From Chlorops oryzae (taxonomy: Eukaryota > Arthropoda > Insecta > Diptera > Chloropidae): a DNA stretch of 64,000 nt. This document shows positions 1-12,837 of this stretch, piece after piece. A program made the translations under genes and the position numbers. The DNA lies in the NCBI GenBank assembly GCA_020466095.1, contig CM035806.1:3116120-3180119 (forward strand). Reading direction: 5' to 3'. Under the pieces are notes generated by a model. The model saw only the letters and a program-made list of their open reading frames with translations. It was not told where the DNA came from and did no database searches. Numbering within the stretch: position 1 is the stretch's first letter; each line of letters begins with the position of its first letter.

Positions 1-1517
1 GAATTTTGTTTTTTTGAATTTTTTTAAAATATTTTTTAGAATTTTTTTTTTTATTTTTTTTACATGTTCAAATTCCGAGGCATACTTATAAATAATCGAA
101 CAACATATAAAAAAGGCTACGGGTCGTATATATAATTATAATTTTTTTTAATTGAGTACACAAACCCTTTTTTGGTAATCGGATTGTTATGACCCCCAAA
201 AATATACCAAATCAATTCCCATATGAAGGTATTCACCGTTAACATAACATGAACATTTCCAGTCAGATAAGAGAAAGAGATAGACGAGAAACACACAACA
301 GTATATATATGTATGTCGTGGTCGAATTTCGATCACTGGACGATCCCTAGTTATATGAAATTTCGGTACCTAATATTTTAATTCGACCCTTGATGAAAAT
401 TCTTACCCCCTTATTTTTCCACCACGTTTTTCCGGTCTATTCCGCGATATAAAGAAACGAGGAAAAAAGAGAACCCCTAACGCAGATACTGTCATTGGGT
501 TAATGATTTTAAAATTGCATTTTTTCAATTAATAAATTTCAAAAATTTGACCGTAGCAATCACAAATAAAAAGCTTAATAATGTCATATATTATTATAAG
601 ATTTCAATTGATTTAAATGAAAAATCGTGATATCATCCTCTCTCCATCGCAGACTCCATCGTGCAGACTTAAAATTTCAATTTAAATTTCCATATGGCAT
701 CGCTCTTTCTCTTTTTTTCTCTGTCTCACTTTCTCTCTCGCTCTCCTTATCTTTCTTTGTTTCTCTATGAGGTTCTTTTATTGAATTTTTCAATAAATTT
801 TGTTTTATTTTTATTTTATTTAAATTTTTTTTCTTTTGTTTTTGTTTTCAATAGCAATTAAATAAATCACCTCATAAATTGTGGTTCACATGTTACCAGG
901 TGTTTCAATTACGGCCATGTTATTTCACTCATTCATACTCGCCCCGAAGAGTGTGGCTGGCGTACGGTTTTTTGATCCGAACGATATCAATGTTTATAAA
1001 CTCCATTGTTGTGCCGTCAATTTTTATTGTTCATTTGTGCGGGCTTCACGAATCATTTTATGGCTGATTGTACGAATATGAGTCAGTCGGTATCGAAGCC
1101 TACCGAATTGGCTGAGTGAGTATGAGTAACGGTTGCTTTCGGTCCCATGGCAGGGGCGTACGCAAGTGGGTGGGTCCTCCGAAATGCGTGGTATAACAAA
1201 AGAATACGAGAAATATGCGAATATATGATTTTTTTTTTTTTATCCCTACAACCTTTTCCGAAATAATATTCTTCGCTTGGTGCAACCATTCTATAAACGC
1301 TCAAGTTTAGTTCACTAAAACTCTAAGGGTGTTAGAAAAATCGTGGAAAATATTCCCATCCGGAATCTGGATTATTCTTCAATATATCGTCGGCTTTAAA
1401 ATTTAAACATGCTAGGTCCACTTTTAACCGATTCGGACTTTTGCATGTCATTCGAAAGAAAAAAAGCACACGCATCGTCAGGCAAAAAAAATCTTTTGTA
1501 ATTTCAAAATGTTAATA
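1..1517. other. AT-rich DNA without a recognisable gene
   Basis: Long T and A runs, a short CT-rich patch near 695-760 and scattered ATGTATGT motifs. Open frames are under 75 codons and lack coding character. No repeat shared with the rest of the window was recognised. Confidence 0.6.
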
Positions 1518-1581
1518 CAGTGTACTCTCTCTTAAGCGGACACCTGCGGGACCGAAAAATATGTCCGCTTTAGAGTAAACT
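1518..1581. mobile_element. Minimal CAGTGTAC (pogo/Tigger-like) MITE
   Basis: Starts CAGTGTACTCTCTCTTAAGC after a TA. It contains GCGGACACC, then the motif GGGACCGAAAAA, then the inverted GTCCGCTTTAGAGTA. The whole is about 64 bp, almost only the two inverted ends. The same GGGACCGAAA/GTCCGCTTAAG signature recurs at 29771, 32570, 41279 and 59890. CAGT-starting ends with TA targets fit pogo/Tigger-type Tc1/mariner elements; the family assignment is inference. Confidence 0.6.
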
Positions 1582-1607
1582 ATTTGGGAAGAAAATATAC
1601 TACAGCA

Positions 1608-2545
1608 TTCTTCTTCCTCTTCTTCCTCTTATCCCGGCTCTTCCTCTTCTTCCTCTTCTTCCTCTTCTTCCTCTTCTTCCTCTTCTTCCTCTTCTTCCTC
1701 TTCTTCCTCTTCTTCCTCTTCTTCCTCTTCTTCTCTTCTTCCTCTTCTTCCTCTTCTTCCTCTTCTTCCTCTTCTCTCTTCTTCTCTTCTTCTTCCTCTT
1801 CTTCTTCCTCTTCTTCTTCCTCTTCTTCTTCCTCTTCTTCTTCCTCTTCTTCTTCCTCTTCTTCTTCCTCTTCTTCTCTTCCTCTTCTTCTTCCTCTTCT
1901 TCTTCCTCTTCTTCTTCCTCTTCTTCTTCCTCTTCTTCTTCCTCTTCTTCTTCCTCTTCCTCTTCTTCTTCCTCTTCTTATTCTTCCTCTTCTTCCTCTT
2001 CTTATTCTTCCTCTTCTTCCTATTCTTCCTCTTCTTCCTCTTCTTCCTCTTCTTCCTCTTCTTCCTCTTCTTCCTCTTCTTCCTCTTCTTCCTCTTCTTC
2101 CTCTTCTTCCTATTCTTCCTCTTCTTCCTATTCTTCCTCTTCTTCCGCTTCTTCCTCTTCTTCCTTTTCCTCTTCCTCTTCTTCCTCTTCTTCCTCTTCT
2201 TCCTCTTCTTCCTCTTCTTCCTCTTCTTCCTCTTCTTCCTCTTCTTCCTCTTCTTCCTCTTCTTCCTCTTCTTCCTCTTCTTCCTCTCTCCTCTCTTCTC
2301 TCTTCTCTTCTTCCTCTTCTTCCTCTTCTTCCTCTTCTTCCTCTCTTCCTTCATCCTTCTTTCCTCTTCTTCCCTCTTCTTCCTCTTCTTCCTCTTCTTC
2401 CTCTTCTTCCTTCTCTCTTCCTCTTCTTCCTCTTCTTCCTCTTCTTCCTCTTCTTCCTCTTCTTCCTCTTCTTCCTCTTCTTCCTCTTCTTCCTCTTCTT
2501 CCTCTTCTTCCTCTTCTTCCTATTCTTTCTCTTCTTCCTCTTCTT
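1608..2545. repeat. TTCCTC/TTCTTCCTC pyrimidine microsatellite, about 0.94 kb
   Basis: Almost uninterrupted TTCCTC hexamers with blocks of TTCTTCCTC and rare substitutions (TTAT, CTAT). The plus strand is virtually pure pyrimidine. Open frames of 355 codons (plus) and 241 codons (minus) across it are Leu/Phe/Ser and Lys/Arg/Glu runs, a trivial result of the repeat, not genes. It lies directly after a MITE. Confidence 0.95.
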
Positions 2546-4263
2546 GAGAGTTCAAGGGTCCCGGCTTTTCCCGGGCTATGCAAAACGCGAGCAGGTCTTC
2601 CATTTTATTCTGTCGATTGCATCATCCGAAGTAAATAAAAAAATCTTTTAATAATGTCAGCGGTCCTGTACAGAGAGAGGAGGGTAATTAAAATGATGGT
2701 TTCCTTTGACCCCGGATTGCTTCAAGCGGCCTGGGTATTTCCATGAGTTCTCCAACTTTTAAATTCTGATTGAAGAAAGAGTACAAAATTTATGCGTCAA
2801 TCTTTTTAAAATACCCAAAGGGCCTCATAGAAAAAATCTACTGATCCCAAGAACATCGTTCAATGCCTGCCTGGCCTACTAACACAAGTGAGCGTGTTCC
2901 AAATTTGTTGTGCCTGTCCATCAAAAATTTTAGGAATGTTGATATACATATATATGTACATATATGAATCCGAAATGGGTCTGAAATTTAGGAAACGTCT
3001 CATATACTGGGCAATATGTCAAATTACACATATAAATATCCTGAAAGAATGTGTTGCAATTTTTTTTTTTTTTTTTAATTTTCGTTTATAAAGTATCTCA
3101 TTTCGATTAAGTTTCCTACTTTATTATAACGAAGCCTTTGTTATTTATAGAAAAGAAATTAAAAATAAATAAAAGAAAAATCCATACCTTACGACCATGT
3201 TTCTTCTTCTCTGACAGCACATGCAAACCATGCGAAACCATTGCTTCTTCAAACTTTTGCTCAAAATTCCTAGATAAACCAATAATTTATTGTTTTAGTT
3301 CGAAAAATATTCCAACTACGTGAGTGTAATGAACACATGCTGGCTCTAATGGGTAGTACATTTTGGCAACACATTTCTTCTTCGTTCGCTCCTTTATTTT
3401 TCATAAAGTATTTCAACTCTAAAAGAGTCGGGAACACGTCGTAGCTGCCTTGTATATAGCCGCCTAGCTTCCGTCCGAATATTCTCTCGCATTACATTTC
3501 TAGTCATTTCCGCGTATTCTGCTGCTCCCCGTGGAGTAATTAGAGCCATATGTACTCAACTCGACTGCGAAAATAACCCCAAAAAAGACACACACACAAA
3601 AAAAAAAAAAATAATAAAAAAATTCACATTAAAAACTTCGCATGAAATCCCGCCTTAATAGCTTTTGCGGACAATTCCACATGAGGATTGTAAATAATTT
3701 TTGACGCAAAAAAATTTAAATTTTATATCTGTGAATTCTTAACGGAATTTGCGAATGTGTATATGTACATATGTGCATATGTATGTACGGAGCATGTGAA
3801 GCTTACATCCCAAAAAAAGCTCATTTCATGAGAATTTTGATGATCGTCTATTAATCTGGTCAGTCAGTTATAATCAAGATCCAAGGATATTGCAAAACAT
3901 TCTTTTTATGACAGTCACGATTTATCAGCGGACCATAGAACGAACAGCTTTGCCAGATTGAGGGATTTCTTACCATTTTTGAAGACTTTTTTTTTATAAT
4001 TTTTAACCCCAAAAAATACTTCAAATGTTTTGATTGAATTTTCGTGACCATTTTTGTAAAGAAAACAAAATATAATGTTTTTTATTTCTAAATATCTCAG
4101 CGAACAGTGGAGCTAAATTACTGATGATAACGTTGCCATAAAGCCGAAAAGTACTTGAGAAACTTATAAAGTTTTTATAAAGCAATTAATGAAGGCAGAA
4201 AAAGAAAGGAATTTCGGACCTGTGATCTCGTTGAATTTTTTTTTAAATGCAATCTCAAAACTC
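2546..4263. other. AT-rich DNA without a recognisable gene
   Basis: Mixed unique-looking sequence with a T run near 3061 and A runs near 3597-3620. ACATATGTACATATGT motifs occur at 2943-2965 and 3760-3785. No ORF with coding character and no intact mobile element were seen. Confidence 0.55.
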
Positions 4264-4456
4264 GCCTTAGTTGGTTGGTTGGTTAGTGTGGCTGCCACCA
4301 TAAAGGGTGACACTCTTAGGCTTCCCATGTGCCCATTGTGGCACCACAAAAAAATGGGAAAACAAAAAACGACACAAACATCCACGACCTTAGCTGGGAA
4401 TTGAACCCAGAGCATCTCGCATCGTAAGTTGGTAGCTGAACCAACTACCCACCGGC
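4264..4456 (-). mobile_element. tRNA-derived SINE copy with GGTGGCAGCCAC 3' tail
   Basis: Read on the minus strand: tRNA-like head with AGTTGGTTCAGCT (box A-like), then GGGTTCAATTCCCAGCTAAG (box B-like) around 4391-4410, a T-rich body, and the tail CACAATGGGC...TCACCCTTTATGGTGGCAGCCAC. The same head and tail occur at 48308-48500 and 51491-51706. Box spacing and tail make a polymerase III SINE likely; exact ends and target duplication were not resolved. Confidence 0.75.
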
Positions 4457-5696
4457 GAACAGTGCCTATACCCTACAGAGTATGCAAGATTGTAGGCGAA
4501 CTGCCTACCAATAGCTTACAAAGTAAACGAAATTGTAGGCGGACTGCTTACCAAAAGCTGACTTTGTGTGATGGCGTTCACTCTACAAAACGGCCATGCT
4601 CGAACAAAAGTATACCAGCATGGTATATGAGCTCGTATGCATAACCGCCTACCGCCAACGAAATGTGTTCATCGGTTCATCGCTTCTGTAAGCAACATTT
4701 TGAACCGCTGGGTACGCCACCAAGGCTGACGTCTCATACGTTAGTCTCAGTAAAAATTCGGATGAAATCGGGTTACCTTTAATGAAGTCCCAGCCTAGAA
4801 ATTGCAATCTCAGATAATAAAAAAAAGATATACTCTGGAATTGAACCTTTCCCCTTACCATTCCCAATGGACTGGCCAGAACGAAGGATATCAAACTTCA
4901 TCGTACTGACAGGTATGAGAGATAGATGCCATGGGTTCTCATTGAAGCATTGAACTATGTATATACCTCGGTTAAAATTCCTTTAAATTTCGAGTTGTAG
5001 CACAATTAAATCGAAATATTTTCTTCTTAAAGAAAAAAAAAAAATTAATTTCAGAATCCAAAAAGAAATTAAAAAAAAAAAATTTTTTTTTAATCTTTAA
5101 GAATGTCTAAATTCCTTAAAATGCTCTCTAAATCCTCCTATTGAATTGTGAGTGCAAGAGTCTTTAGCTCATATGCACACTCTGTTCGGTTTAATTTGTC
5201 AACCCTTGAATCCCATGATTCTCATATCAAAGCAACATCGCTCTGTCTGTCTCTCTTTCTCCACACTGACAGCACGCACAATAAATCTTAACAACAACAA
5301 CACAGCATCCGGATCCTTTAAATGTCCTTTTCATTTCAATTTTCTCCTTTTTAGCTTGCAAATTAAATTTTTTTTTGTTTAAGCCCCCGAACTAAACATG
5401 CCATGTTTATATCAATGAGAAAAGACTTCTTACCACAAGGCGACACACCATAAACGAAATCAATTTCCATAAGAAAGGAGTAATGCCACAGTTCGCCTGC
5501 CTGCGTTGTCATCTTCCCCCCCGTCCCCCCACAATCTTGGACGATTTCATGCAAATTTAAATTAACATATCACTTACAATTATAAAAATTTTCTATATCT
5601 CGGCTGCTATTTTCAATCTTCTAGGAAAAATCTAGTCAAACCTACCCTTGTGAAGTTCTTGTCGTTGTTCCTCCTCTTGTTCTTCTTGAAAGACAC

Positions 5697-5728
<32 letters not shown>

Positions 5729-7352
5729 AATGCAAATTCCCTGATATTCTGGCATCATCCAGTGTAACAAAAAAAACAAAAAAAAAAAAAAAGAAAAAAA
5801 CACATCGGAAAAATCTTGCCCCTCTTTTATGCGTTACGTAACTCATAGCCATTCAATTTTGAATACAACTTTAGGCGCCCAACGTGGGGCATCAGCAGCA
5901 AACTCGTATATTCACTTGAGTTGTTTTTTTTTTTTTTTTTTTTTTTTTGTGTGTGCTTTAATTCCTTGAGTGGTTTGTGCTTTTTCCTAATACTGTACAC
6001 GACAAGTTCGAGTGGCACTTGGTCTTCTTAAAGCTTTTATGGCATTTTATTCCTGTTGAAATTTGGCATCGTTGGGTTTTAAGGATTTATGAATGCTTTC
6101 AGTGTATGGCTTTCCAGGGAGCAGTAGAAATTTTTTGTTTTTTCGGTTCATAAGACGAAGCGGACGAATTTTATTGAACATGAATCGGATAAGCTTTTTA
6201 GTGTTATGTAGTGTGCTGTGTATTTGAATAAATTCCAAAAATCTGTGCCAAACCGAAGTGGGTTTTTTGGTTTTTTTTTTTTGGATTTTTTTTTTGTTCT
6301 TTGCTCTTTGTTCTTCACCTCGGAACCCTGTGTTCTGTGTTCCCGTGGGTGAAATGCGACACTTTCCAATTTCGAATTTCATTTCAACGAGAACGAGAAC
6401 GAGAACGATGGGAAGAAAGAAAGAGCGCGGGACGGAGGGAGAGGTAGATTGTACATACGTATAAACATATTTATATATACCTATTTAATTTATTATTTAA
6501 TTGCCATGGCACTTTTCATGAATACTAAAAATGTTAATTTGAATTTCGTTCTGTACAGCTCATTGCACTATTGGGGATTGAATTTTAATGGCTATTTATT
6601 AATTATTTTATCTCGTTGAATAGCTTTTCTACTTATTTCTGTTTCGGTATTTCATTTAAATCAACATTTTCATTCGCTGTTTCATTATATCCGGAATTGG
6701 AGATTTATTAAAAAAAAAATTTTAAAAATTAAATTTAAAAAAAAGGAAAAACTTTTCACCTTTTCAATTTTATTTTCTCAACGGTAGAGCGCGCCTAATT
6801 TCGTCTATTTTCTCTTTGAACACAATTCTCTTTTTAATTCTTCTTTCCTTCATTTCGCACAACTTATATATACATACCTACCATTTATATATACATATGT
6901 GTGTGTGTGTGTGTGGGTGTGTGTGTGTATGTTGTATGAATATTTTTTTATTTTTCTTTCATTCAATCAGCAGCCTTAGCCTAACAGAACTTAATCCGTA
7001 GTGCCTCGAATCCCATTGGAACAATTATTTTCCAATTGCCCAGTAAAAGCTCCATCATCTTCATAACCATCGTCGTAATCATACTCAGAACTACGTCATA
7101 ATCATCGCCATCATCGTCGTTTTAGCTCCGATTGCCCACTGAAGTCATCATAATCAGTGTAGATACCTACTATTTACTAAATCGAATTAAAGTAGTCAGC
7201 GGAATAAAATTGCTCAATGCCAGCGAAGCATTTTAAGCATTTTGATCCAATATGTTCACTAAGCGTTGGAAGGAGAAATTGCTTTCAGAACAAATAAGCT
7301 TCAAATAAAAACGCAACTCAAAGTGGCTCAGAGGCTCAAAAAAAAAAAAAAA
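4457..7352. other. AT-rich DNA, no gene recognised
   Basis: Contains homopolymer A/T runs (5698-5725, 5923-5948), a (GT)n run at 6896-6930, and a stretch at 4455-4580 where a TGTAGGCGRACTGCYTACCAA motif recurs imperfectly. ORFs are short and homopolymer-driven. Confidence 0.5.
5874..5890 (+). other. Possible fossil tRNA-Lys primer-binding site
   Basis: GGCGCCCAACGTGGGGC is complementary to the 3' end of insect tRNA-Lys as I remember it (ends GCCCCACGTTGGGCGCC plus A). Such sites follow the 5' LTR of some LTR retrotransposons. No flanking LTR pair, gag or pol was seen, so this could equally be a tRNA-Lys-derived fragment on the minus strand. Confidence 0.35.
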
Positions 7353-8017
7353 ATGACTCCGAAACGAGTGCGAATTTCGTGAGCAATAATAGGATCAAAA
7401 ACATCACTCCGAACCGAGTCAGAAATTTGTGAGAAATAAGAGGCTCGAAAACATGACTCCGAAACGAGTCTGAAAATTTTTGAGAAATAAGATTCTCAAA
7501 CACATGACTCCGAAACGAGTCCGAAAATTTTTGAGAAATAAGATTCTCAAACACATGACTCCGAAACGAGTCCGAAAATTTTTGAGAAATAAGATTCTCG
7601 AACACATGACTCCGAAACGAGTCCGAAAATTTTGAGAAATAAGATTCTCAAACACATGACTCCGAAACGAGTCCGAAAATTTTTGAGAAATAAGATTCTC
7701 AAACACATGACTCCGAAACGAGTCCGAAATTTGTGAGAAATAAGATTCTCAAACACATGACTCCGAAACGAGTCCGAAAATTTTTGAGAAATAAGATTCT
7801 CAAACACATGACTCCGAAACGAGTCCGAAAATTTTTGAGAAATAAGATTCTCAAACACATGACTCCGAAACGAGTCCGAAATTGGTAAGAAATAAGATTC
7901 TCAAACACATGACTCCGAAACGAGTCCGAAAATTTTTGAGAAATAAGTTTCTCAAAAACAAAACTCCGAAACGAATCCGAAATTTGTTAGAAACAAGAGG
8001 CTCAAAAACATGACTCC
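7353..8017. repeat. 51-bp tandem satellite, about 13 units, two dyads per unit
   Basis: The unit begins at ATGACTCCGAAACGAGTC and repeats every 51 bp (starts at 7504, 7555, 7606 and onward), with outer units more diverged. Each unit holds GACTC-6 nt-GAGTC and TTGAGAA-ATAAGA-TTCTCAA. Because 51 is a multiple of 3, several minus-strand frames stay open with a 17-residue repeat; these are not genes. Confidence 0.93.
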
Positions 8018-8405
8018 ACAATATATGCAATAGGTATACATACATACATATAAGGCTCAAAAAGTGAATGGGAAATGTGCCTTAAAATTTGTAAAATGTA
8101 CGGTTCAGAAAAATGAGTCTATAGGTAAACTTGCGAACATAATTGTACATTGTTTGATGAAATTGTTTAGCTTCAAGTATTCAATTCGGCGAACTTCTAC
8201 GACATAACTTTTGGGAAAACAAAAACACAGAGAGTCTCTTGAGACAGATTTGATTATGAGGTCTATTGCCTCATCTCAACTATGAGATCTAAATTGAGTT
8301 GATTGTGCCGAAAAGTTGATTGCGTCTGGCAGGCTTTCGACGCACTCCTTATCTAGAGACGAATTGCCAGCAACAATATTTATCGGTTTGAAATTTTTCG
8401 GGTTT
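8018..8405. other. Unique-looking AT-rich DNA
   Basis: Nothing recognised beyond a short ATACATACATACATATA run at the left edge. Confidence 0.5.
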
Positions 8406-8575
8406 TTGCATTTGTGCGTACGTGTGTAACACCCGGAACCAGTCGATAGAGACCAAAGAAAATGTATATAGTAAATGATCAGAGCTACCAGGAGATTCGA
8501 TTCAGCCAAGTCTGTCTTTCCGTATACAGTTTTCTTATCGAAGGAGTTGAGCTATCTTGACGAAATTTGGGAATG
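8406..8575 (+). mobile_element. Fragment of mini-me/Helentron-like dispersed repeat
   Basis: Shares long blocks with 32640-32840: GTGTAACACCCGGAACCAGT, AGGAGATTCGATT, GTATACAGTTTTCTTATCG and AGTTGAGCTATCTTGACGAA. It lacks the palindromic head and the 3' end seen in the 32619 copy, so it is a 5'- and 3'-truncated relic. Confidence 0.75.
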
Positions 8576-9116
8576 TGTATTGTACTTTTTTTCATATCAA
8601 AAAGTGTTTTCTAAAAATCCGAAAACTGTCACTGTCACTGCCACTGCCTTATTGTATTTCAGCCTTAACCGACACTTTTAATCATTCGATTAGTTTAACT
8701 GCCCTATTAGGTAATCTAGACTTTAACCGGACATTCAGAAAACGGGCCTTAAAGAGCATTTATTTTGTCTGATTTATTTTCTCTCGATCGATTGAATCGT
8801 CACATTGATACAACCTTAATTCAATCTTAAATGATTTAATCTTGGAATGAGTCCATATTATTGTCCCGTATACAAGCTGCAGGAAAATAAAATATATATG
8901 TATGTATATACTCGTACAAACGTTCAGTATAGAAATGAGAAATGAAGCGGCAGCGGTATTTGGAGTTGAATTTGAAGCTGAAGTTTGAGAACACAGGGAG
9001 GCAGTAAATCACTGACAGACTTTAATCGCTTGGACTGGAATACAATTGCGACATCGCACGAGTTCACACATGTCGCTTTTATCCGATTAACTTCTTCATT
9101 TCGACAAAGCACGATT

Positions 9117-9183
9117 GCGAACGCGAACGCGAATGTGAATGCGAATGCGAATGCGGGTACGAGCGCGAGCGCGAGCGCGATTT
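9117..9183. repeat. Short degenerate hexamer array (GCGAAY/GCGAGC)
   Basis: GCGAAC, GCGAAT and GCGAGC hexamers follow one another for about 65 bp in otherwise unique DNA. Small ORFs here encode Asn-Ala or Arg-Ala runs. Confidence 0.8.
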
Positions 9184-9828
9184 CGCACAATGGCAATGGC
9201 ATTGACAATGGCTGGCTTAGAGTTGGCTAAGACTGCAATTGCAGCTCAGCTAATGAAGTTCATTTTAAATGAAAATGTGAATGAAGAGCCATACAATGCC
9301 GTCGAATGGCCCAATGCATTGAATACAGAATGCCCGTATGTCCCGATCCCGATCCCGCTGCCGCTCCGTCTATCCAACTATGGTACGAAAGGATTGCAAT
9401 GAAATTTGCAGCAAATCGTGAAGGCAGTACGATGTGTGTTCTTTGATTTATAGCAACTTAAGATTGAGTAATACTTCGGCTACTGCTTCTGCATTTCCTT
9501 TTGATTCCGTTTCTTTTTCGCTTCCTTCTGATTCAATTAATGTTTTCCTTCATTTTCTATTTTTTTTTTTTATTCTGCTTTCTTCTTCTCTTATTGGAAA
9601 TTTCAAATCAACGCAAGCAACATCCATCCGCCCAACATTGCATTCAAACCCAAAGAAAAAATCAAATCAAATCAAGATGTCGAAACATGTTGATCCAACA
9701 AGAAAAGCGGCATTTCAGTTATGAATGAACTTCAGTCGCCATTTAGTGCATTGAAAATCGCAACAATAACAACAAAAATAATACACATTTTTAAGTCGAC
9801 GAATTTATATACATACATATATAAATCG

Positions 9829-10006
9829 GCGTTGCCAGACATGCCCCATTTTGGTCTAAAATTTGAATATCCCCCGAGACATGGAAAATCCCGCAATATT
9901 TCGCAAGGCGAAAAGTTTGTCCCGCAATTCCTATGAAATCAAGAATTTTTTGGTCAAATTGATAAAAAAAAAAAAAAACATTTGCAAAAATCTCATCTGG
10001 CAACGC
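9829..10006. mobile_element. Foldback-type element with GCGTTGCCAGA ends
   Basis: Begins GCGTTGCCAGA and ends with its complement TCTGGCAACGC, 178 bp overall, with an A run near 9965. The same end, ATCTGGCAACGC, occurs alone at 26709-26720, which suggests a dispersed family. No clear target duplication was found. Confidence 0.6.
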
Positions 10007-10901
10007 TAATTTTTATGTACAATATATGTACGTATGTATATTGACAGATAACAAATCATATTTTCGCATATAAAATGCTTAAAATGCTTTCCCATTGGGC
10101 GAAGGCAATCCCCAAGGGGACTTTCGTTCCAATGTGCACAAAATGCAATTTGAAATAGAGCGTAAAAGAGAGATAGCGAGAAAGGACTGTATATGTACTT
10201 ATGTATGTATATAATTCCCATGATGAATTCAATTTTAATTTGATTAAAAATGTCAAATGTACTTAGCCACTGACATTTATATGGTGAAACGCCCGCAATT
10301 TGACAATTCATTGCAATTTTTCCATTCCTCTGCTTCTTCTTCTTCTCTTCTCGGGATTTCTGAATAATGGCAGCACCAACAGCAATAACAACAACACAGA
10401 TAATAATAGAAATTTTTTAAGGCATCACTGGCTCTGTGGCAATGTACTTGAATGCATTTAATTGAATCTCAGAGGAACTTTTAAACTCGTTATGCAGAAA
10501 CACTGGCCATCTAACATAATCGAATAAAATTCAATTTCAAAACGACTCGAAGAATAGAGAAAGAGTCCTTTGGTAGCGCTAATATTTGCCACAATGGTAT
10601 ATTGAGCAATTATAAGACATTAACCGAAAAAAATTTTGGGGGGCAAGAAGAAGCTAAGAGAGTTTTGGACCAAAAACCCCAAAAATCCGAAAAGTTCATA
10701 ACGTCCGATTTCGATGAAAACTTATATATAGAATAAGTGAAAAATTCTAAGAATTTTGGTACTAAAACTTTTTCAAAAAAATTCATTACAACTAGTCCTT
10801 TTTGTACCAGTTTGTAACTAGTCCCAAACTAGACTAGTTGTAATCAGTATTTTTAAAAAATTTTAGCGTTCTTTAAATTTTTTTTCCAAATGAACTTTTC
10901 A
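10007..10901. other. AT-rich DNA, no gene recognised
   Basis: Includes a block at 10780-10850 in which ACTAGT-containing words recur (ACAACTAGTCC, TAACTAGTCCC, ACTAGTTGTAA). No ORF with coding character. Confidence 0.5.
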
Positions 10902-10924
10902 TCTCTCTCTCCCTCTCCCCCTCC

Positions 10925-10970
<46 letters not shown>

Positions 10971-11241
10971 CTCTCTTCTCTCTCTCTCTCTCTCTTTTTT
11001 CTCTCCTCTCTCTCCTCTTATTTTCCCTCTCTCTCTCTCCTTTCCCTCCTCTCTCTCTCTTCTATCTCTCTCTCTATCTCTATCTCTCTCTCTATCTCTC
11101 TCTCTCTCTATCACTCTCTCTTTCTCTCTTTTTTTTTCTCTCTTTTCTCTCTCTCTCTCTTTCATTCTCCCTCTCTCACTCTCTCTGTCTCTCTCTCTCT
11201 CTCCCACTTCTCTCTCTCTCTCTCTCTTCTTTCTCCTCTCT

Positions 11242-11283
<42 letters not shown>

Positions 11284-11337
11284 ATTCTTTCTTCTCTCTA
11301 CTCTCTCTATTTCTCTCTCTCTCGCTATCTCTCTAAC
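10902..11337. repeat. CT-rich polypyrimidine tract
   Basis: About 435 bp of (CT)n with interspersed CCCT, TTTCTC, TATC and CAC variants. The plus strand is nearly pyrimidine-only. Ser/Leu and Arg/Glu ORFs on the two strands are artefacts. Confidence 0.93.
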
Positions 11338-12837
11338 TCTTATTCGTTTATTTTCTTCATTTTTCTTTCTTCAGAAATAAATCAGAAATTTTCTAAAGTG
11401 TTTTTTTTCTATGAAGTTTTTCATTTCTGTTTCATTTCTGACAGAACTGGAGGGCTATCTCTAAGCTTTGATTCCATTTGATGATCGTTGTGTAGTTTAG
11501 AGAAATAGTTTCTTAATAAGTGATGCATTTGGAACTAGTAATTTTTTTGATTTTCACTCCTTTTTGCAACTTTCGCCTGTGGCATCATATTAAAGGCATT
11601 TTGCTCATTATGAGGGATTTTTTATACTTAAGTACAATTTAATTTCGGAACTAAAAACCACCTCACATATGTACCTAAAAGGGAGTTTTTGCATTCAGTT
11701 TTCGCCAAAAGATTGACAACACTGGCTTCTGCTAATCTTCTCTTGAATTGTTAAAATTATTTCTAAAAATAAAATATACCATACAAAAAACTAAGGGTCA
11801 TTTGATTCTTCTTATGAACGAGAGTTCCATTACTAAAATTGCTAATCAGACGCTTTACGGTCGTAGGTAATCCCAAAAAGGTTATGAGTCAGCACTCCTA
11901 CCTTTCAACTGTTAATCAATTTATTTATTCATTTATTGATAATTTAAAAAAAAAAATCCTTTTTGTCCTGTTTTCTGTAGAAAAATTTTAAAGAAACCCC
12001 CCTTTTAAGGATTTGAAGCCGATTTTTGGTCAAGCATTAAACCAAAAAAAAAAAATCCATCAAACTGGAAAATCTCTCAATCTGGCATCAATGTTATACA
12101 GAAAATAGTACGAGAACATTAAGGCACTCGACAGGAATTTCAAAATCCCTTTTAAATTCATCCCCAGCTAACATGAGTATTTCTGCTCATTTAAAAGTCT
12201 TTATGTGAAATAATTGAAAAGGGAAATCCACCAAAAAAAAAAAAAAAAACAACGAGACACAAGAGAATGTTGACAGTGGAGAGGGTTCCGTTTTTTTATT
12301 CTATCATGTCATTTTATTCTATTTAAAATCACATTAAGTCAGAGGTAATTAAATAAATTTTCATCCGAAAGCGTTTTATTTTTTAATTCGCGGAATCCCT
12401 TATCAAAAAAAGTATCCAACAATTAAAATCAAAACTCATTCAAAAGTCAAAAAGCAAAATGTCAAAAATACACAGCAAATATCACCGCAGCAATTTCATC
12501 ATTTTTTAAAGCCTCAATCCCTTTTGCGGTTTTAAGTCAAAATCGAATGATATTGAATGCAATACAAAAAAAAAAAAAAAAATCATATTCCCCACATATG
12601 TAAGTAAATCATCAAGCTAAAGCAGACCCCCATGAGCATGATATTTAACAAAAAAAAAAATAATAATAATAACAAAAAAAGATAACTAAAAATAAATAAA
12701 TATAAAAAGGGCAAATAAAATTAAATGTATCAAACATTTCAAAGTAAATTTAATTAAAACTTCATTGAGCACAATTCGTTTCCCAAAGCATTATTATGTT
12801 AAATAACAATAAAGTCGAGAACTCAGTACCCGGCTAT
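11338..12837. other. AT-rich DNA, no gene recognised
   Basis: Many A runs (11946, 12046, 12233, 12567, 12651) and ATAAATAAATA stretches. No shared repeat or coding exon identified. Confidence 0.5.

Noticed and set aside
1584..2651. 355-codon plus-strand ORF and 241/151-codon minus-strand ORFs
   Set aside because: They translate the TTCCTC microsatellite into Leu/Phe/Ser or Lys/Arg/Glu runs; a hexamer without stops stays open in several frames.
7353..8017. CRISPR-like array
   Set aside because: Direct tandem units with no variable spacers, in eukaryotic DNA.
7336..8060. Overlapping 69-103-codon minus-strand ORFs with a 17-residue repeat (considered as a repeat protein)
   Set aside because: The 51-bp period keeps any frame open. 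Three overlapping frames all show it, and sequence constraint follows the DNA dyads, not codons.
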